DNA from: Balanoglossus misakiensis
Lineage: Eukaryota > Hemichordata
Assembly (NCBI GenBank): GCA_040954595.2
Contig: CM082596.2
Span: 10,974,001 to 11,038,000 of the forward strand
Direction: 5' to 3'
Length of the DNA stretch: 64,000 nucleotides
Part shown: in pieces, positions 60,478 through 64,000 of the stretch
Numbering within the stretch: position 1 is the stretch's first letter
Layout: the number at the start of each line of letters is the position of its first letter
Made by a program: the position numbers and the translations under genes
Notes under the pieces: model-generated
What the model was told of the DNA's origin: nothing
Databases searched by the model: none
What the model saw: only the letters and a program-made list of their open reading frames with translations

Positions 60478-63283
60478 CGAGAGCAGCGTGTATTACAGAC
60501 CCGCTCCCGCATCTCAGAACTAGAACACGAACTTGCCGCCCTCCGAGTGCAGGATGCCACCACAAGTCCCATGCAACCGCCTCCATCGATCCGTTTATCG
60601 TCGGGCAACGGCTGTCCACCAACACTGGAAATCCTTCGTCAAAACCCAGCAGCTAATCAAGGTAAGCTAGGAAAGTCCCTTCGTGACACTCAAGCCCCCA
60701 GCTCCGCAGATGAATCCAAAGTGAAATGGCCACATTTGCGCCTACCTCGCGAAAAAGGAGGAAAAGTCCCCAAATTCGACAACTTAACCATCGCACAACT
60801 ATTCAGAGGCGAATTAGAAATAATCAACTCCGTCTACCTGCCCATCTCGTCTGAGGAACGCGCTCCCAGATTACTGCATCTCCAGAAATTAATGAGACTC
60901 GCTCATAAGTACGATTGGTTAGTCGTACTGAATTTCCAAGGTACCATCTTAGAAAAGATACAAAGCGCAGAACTACGTTGGCAAGACTGCTTCGACCGTT
61001 ATGAAAAAGAACTTCTCTCACCCGACACCCTGAAATCTGTCAAACAAGGCACTGATAGCGGCAAGAAACAGGCCGACAAGAAGAGCGACATTTGTTACAA
61101 GTACAACTTCCAGACATGCGAATGGGGCGACAAGTGTTTTAGACGTCACATCTGATATCGCTGTTTCAAAATTAACAACACAGCCACATCTCACAGCGGC
61201 AAAGATTGCCACCTCGCCACCAGCAAGAAGAATGACAGCCCCAATAGCAATAGATCTAATTCGGACTTAACTTCAGTTGTTGGGTTGAATCCCATGTTCA
61301 CAGAGACTACATTGTGTTCCGTCTCTTCCTCACAGAACATTCCGTACACTTCTGCATCAGAAGAATTTTCTAGCGCTCGGTTACCGTCCAACGCTAACAT
61401 TCGGGCTCCCTGGTCCCATACACCACGCCCTTTATGTATCTCAGGCCATACAGCCGCATCCTCCGACATTGTGTCTCACACAGCGAACGATGACCCACCG
61501 TCCTCGTCCACTTCAAACATTGTAACAATTCCTCCGATTTCAGCTTCGCCTCTGACATCGCGGTATTTAAACATTCAGTCGAGCACGTCTCCCTCATCGG
61601 AATTTTCTTTAGCCAATATTTGTGTGTTGCATGCACAAGTCTCTACATCCGGGTTACCAAACTACCAAGGACTCAAATATCCCGTTCCGACTAAATTAGT
61701 GTTGCCTTTATGGAGATCACTGCTGGCACATTATGCTGACAATATCATTTGTGACTATCACCCTTTTCGCTGGCCTATCGGTTATACCCGTGACACGTTA
61801 CCGGTCGTCGACATTCGTAATCACCCTTCGGCCTTGATGTTTCCCAACGATGTGGACCACTTCATCAGCACTGAAGTCGCCGCTGGGGCCACAGCCGGAC
61901 CTTTCACAACCAGCCCATTTCCTCACGGGTTCGTGGTGTCTCCACTTCAAACTGTGCCCAAAAAGGAGTCTCCACGCCGTCGCGTAGTCGTGGACCTCAG
62001 CTTTCCGGAACACCAACGAAACACCGTCAATGACGGAATCTCTTCAGACTTTTATGATGGTTATCACATAAAACTGTCGTACCCATCTTTAGATAATTTC
62101 AAACAAATTATTCAGGACAAAGGACCCGGTTGCCTGTTATACAAGAGAGACTTACGCCGAGCATATCGGCAAATTTTCATTGACCCACGAGATTATAATC
62201 TCCTTGGTTTTTCATGGCATCATTTATTCTTCTTTGATCTTGATTTTCCCTTCGGGCTTCGCTCTGCTGCATTAGCCTGCCAACGTACCACAAGTGCAGT
62301 TATGTATTTATTTAGACAGAATGGTTACGCTGGCATCAATTATTTAGATGATTTTGGGGGTGCAGAGGCGCCAGACAAAGCCATGGCAGCCTTTGAATCC
62401 CTTGGTAGACTTTTATCACAGCTTGGTCTAGGAGGCGCAGGATAAAGCAGTAGCGCCGTCCACTTGCATGGTTTTTCTCGGTATTGAATTCGACACTGTG
62501 TCTATGACCATGCGCATTCCTGCACACAAGTTATTCATCCTGCTCACAGAGCTTGATGAGTGGGACACAAAAGCCTCTGTTCCCAAGCGTCAATTTCAGT
62601 CTTTGTTAGGCAAGCTTAACTCAGTTGCCACATGTGTCCGCTCAGGACGAGTGTTTTTCTCCCGTATGTTACAGTTACTTAGACAGCAGTTTAAATCACC
62701 TCGCATTTTTTTAGATTCGCAATTCTTCGCTGACTTAGTTTGGTGGCGTACCTTTTTACCATTATACAACGGAGTATCTGTTATCCCAGCTTCTAGATGG
62801 AGTACACCAGATGCCGTTTTTTTCTACTGACGCCTGCCTCTCAGGCTGCGGGGCTTTTCTCAAGGACTGCATTTTCACACAGAATTTCCTTTACCTGTTA
62901 TTAGTCAGGGTTTACATATTAATGCGTTAGAACTTTTAACAGTGCTTGTTGCGTGTCATCTGTGGAGCCATCTGTGGAAAGGCCAGCGCATTCAGGTGTT
63001 TTGCGATAATATGGCAACAGTCACTGTCATTAATTCCGGTCGCTCACGAGACCTCCATATGCTTCAATATTTACGAGAGTTATGGCTAGTGTCCGCACTC
63101 AATAGTTTTGAACTCAAAGCAGTGCATATTCAGGGTCAGGATAATTGCTTAGATGACCATTTAAGCAGATGGCACATTTCTCAGCATCACAGTTTTGAAT
63201 TTCATGAGTTAACCAATAGTCTGCATGTGATAGAGGTGGCAGTGCCAGTCACATACTTCACCAATTTTCACTATGACCTGTAA
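60478..63283 (+). pseudogene. Gag-RT-RNase H pseudogene of the second Ngaro-like element
   Basis: It starts within a coiled coil (SRISELEHELAALRVQD), then has a Gag-like domain (KWPHLRLPREKGGKVPKFD..) and a CCCH knuckle (CYKYNFQTC..CFRRHI). A TGA at 61153-61155 interrupts it just after the knuckle; the same frame then stays open to about 62430. RT motif A KRDLRRAYRQ and motif C NYLDDFGG are intact. A one-base insertion near 62431 shifts the frame. Two compensating shifts lie near 62820 (T run) and 62855, around the first RNase H aspartate (STDAC). NALELL, FCDNMATV and LSRW mark the rest of RNase H. Order and spacing match the intact element. Confidence 0.87.
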
Positions 63284-63349
63284 GCTTTCACTGTACATCT
63301 TCCCAGCGTCGAGATGTATTCTCAGTTAGGTTTCATTTTCTTATTTCAG

Positions 63350-64000
63350 GGTCGTCATGGCTTGCCCTTCACCAGCAAACAACAGCCTTACAAGCTTCTG
63401 CATTTGCTACAGGGACAGTCCAAAATTTGAAAAGCCAGTGGAAGGCTTTCTTATTGTTTTGCCACTTCTTCGGCCTCAAGCCAACACCGGCATCACCGCA
63501 TGTTCTTTCCATGTTTCTTACCTTTTTATCTCGTTCAGTCAGTTCAGTGCAGTCACTAAAAACTACCTGCATGGTGTTTCTAAGTTGCATTCGTATTTAC
63601 GCATTGAATGTTCGGCCTTAGAGAGTTTTCAAGGCAAACTGACTTTGAGAGGTCTTCAGCGAGTTCATCCCCAGTCATGTACTCAGAAGCTGCCCATCAA
63701 TCCGCATATCCTGTTAGCTTTTCATAGTTTGTTAGATTTTTTCCAACCCTTTTCATCAAGTTTTTTGGACCTCTTGCTTATTGGTTTTTTTCACATTTCT
63801 CAGGAAGTCCAACCTTACTGTTCCTTCTCGCACGACCTTTGACCCCCAGAAGCACCTGTGTCGGGGGGATATGCAGTTTAGTGCTTTTGGGCTACACGTT
63901 CTCATTCGTTGGTCAAAAACCAATCAGTCCCATGATCGGGTGTGCTCCATCCCAGTTGCGCGGTTGCCGGGCTCAGTGTTATGCCCAGTCACGTCTTTCG
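63350..64000 (+). pseudogene. Tyrosine recombinase pseudogene, partial
   Basis: It aligns in order with the intact recombinase: KSQWKAFLLFCHFFGLKPTP against KSYFLFCQFFNFTPVP, then KLPINPHILLAF against KLPITPQLLLQF, and LLIGFF against LLIGFF. Frameshifts near 63560 (A run) and 63790 (T run) break it. The arginine-box region follows the second shift and stays open to the window end; the HxxR and tyrosine boxes lie beyond. It is preceded by TTTTCTTATTTCAG at 63336-63349, a 3' splice-like sequence at the same place as in the intact element. Confidence 0.83.

Larger units (their letters stand above)
60478..64000 (+). mobile_element. Second Ngaro-like element, 5'-truncated and decayed, runs off the window
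   Basis: Satellite stops in GTTTTGGAA and unrelated GC-richer sequence starts at about 60478 (ambiguous by a few bases; AACGA is shared by both). It enters a Gag-RT-RNase H-recombinase series like that of the element at 18505-23845, but is clearly diverged, so it is another family. No A1-type repeat or start codon region is present. One in-frame stop and at least five frameshifts show it is dead. The right end lies beyond the window. Confidence 0.88.

Overview
This window is eukaryotic DNA. It has GT-AG introns, AATAAA poly(A) signals, animal-type transposons and a very large tandem satellite. The satellite, a Ngaro-type tyrosine-recombinase retrotransposon and an EnSpm/CACTA DNA transposon with an animal-style transposase together suggest a marine invertebrate or basal chordate. 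The sequence does not let me name the species. I see no host single-copy gene: every supported coding region belongs to a transposable element.

Layout. About 42 kb of the 64 kb is one AT-rich satellite family in a single orientation, interrupted by four insertions (1-18504, 23846-25964, 38818-43452, 43799-60477). Monomers come in two lengths, about 187 and about 206 bp, which differ by a roughly 20-bp internal block. They are organised into several different higher-order units (about 393, 1011, 1385, 1650, 2212 and 5230 bp).

Insertion 1 (18505-23845) is a nearly pristine Ngaro-like element with split direct repeats in the order A1-ORFs-B1-A2-B2. It encodes a Gag-RT-RNase H polyprotein and a tyrosine recombinase. 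Its junctions, compared with the internal B1/A2 joint and the uninterrupted satellite, read as a complete attP/attB/attL/attR set around TAATTTA. Insertion 2 (25965-38817) is a complete 12.85-kb EnSpm/CACTA transposon with CACTG inverted termini and a 3-bp ATT target duplication. It has long tandem repeats near both ends, a 988-aa transposase on the minus strand, and a divergent five-exon gene for a 303-aa accessory protein on the plus strand. A 192-bp MITE is nested within it. Insertion 3 (43453-43798) is a 346-bp fold-back element. Insertion 4 (60478 to the window end) is a 5'-truncated, frameshifted member of a second Ngaro-like lineage.

How the parts relate. The satellite acts as a landing ground. 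Two of the insertions can be placed to the base because the neighbouring monomers supply the empty site. The Ngaro element seems to have used a short sequence that most monomers carry. The CACTA element carries what is needed for its own mobility: termini, subterminal repeats, transposase and a probable DNA-binding partner, the last two expressed from a shared central promoter region.
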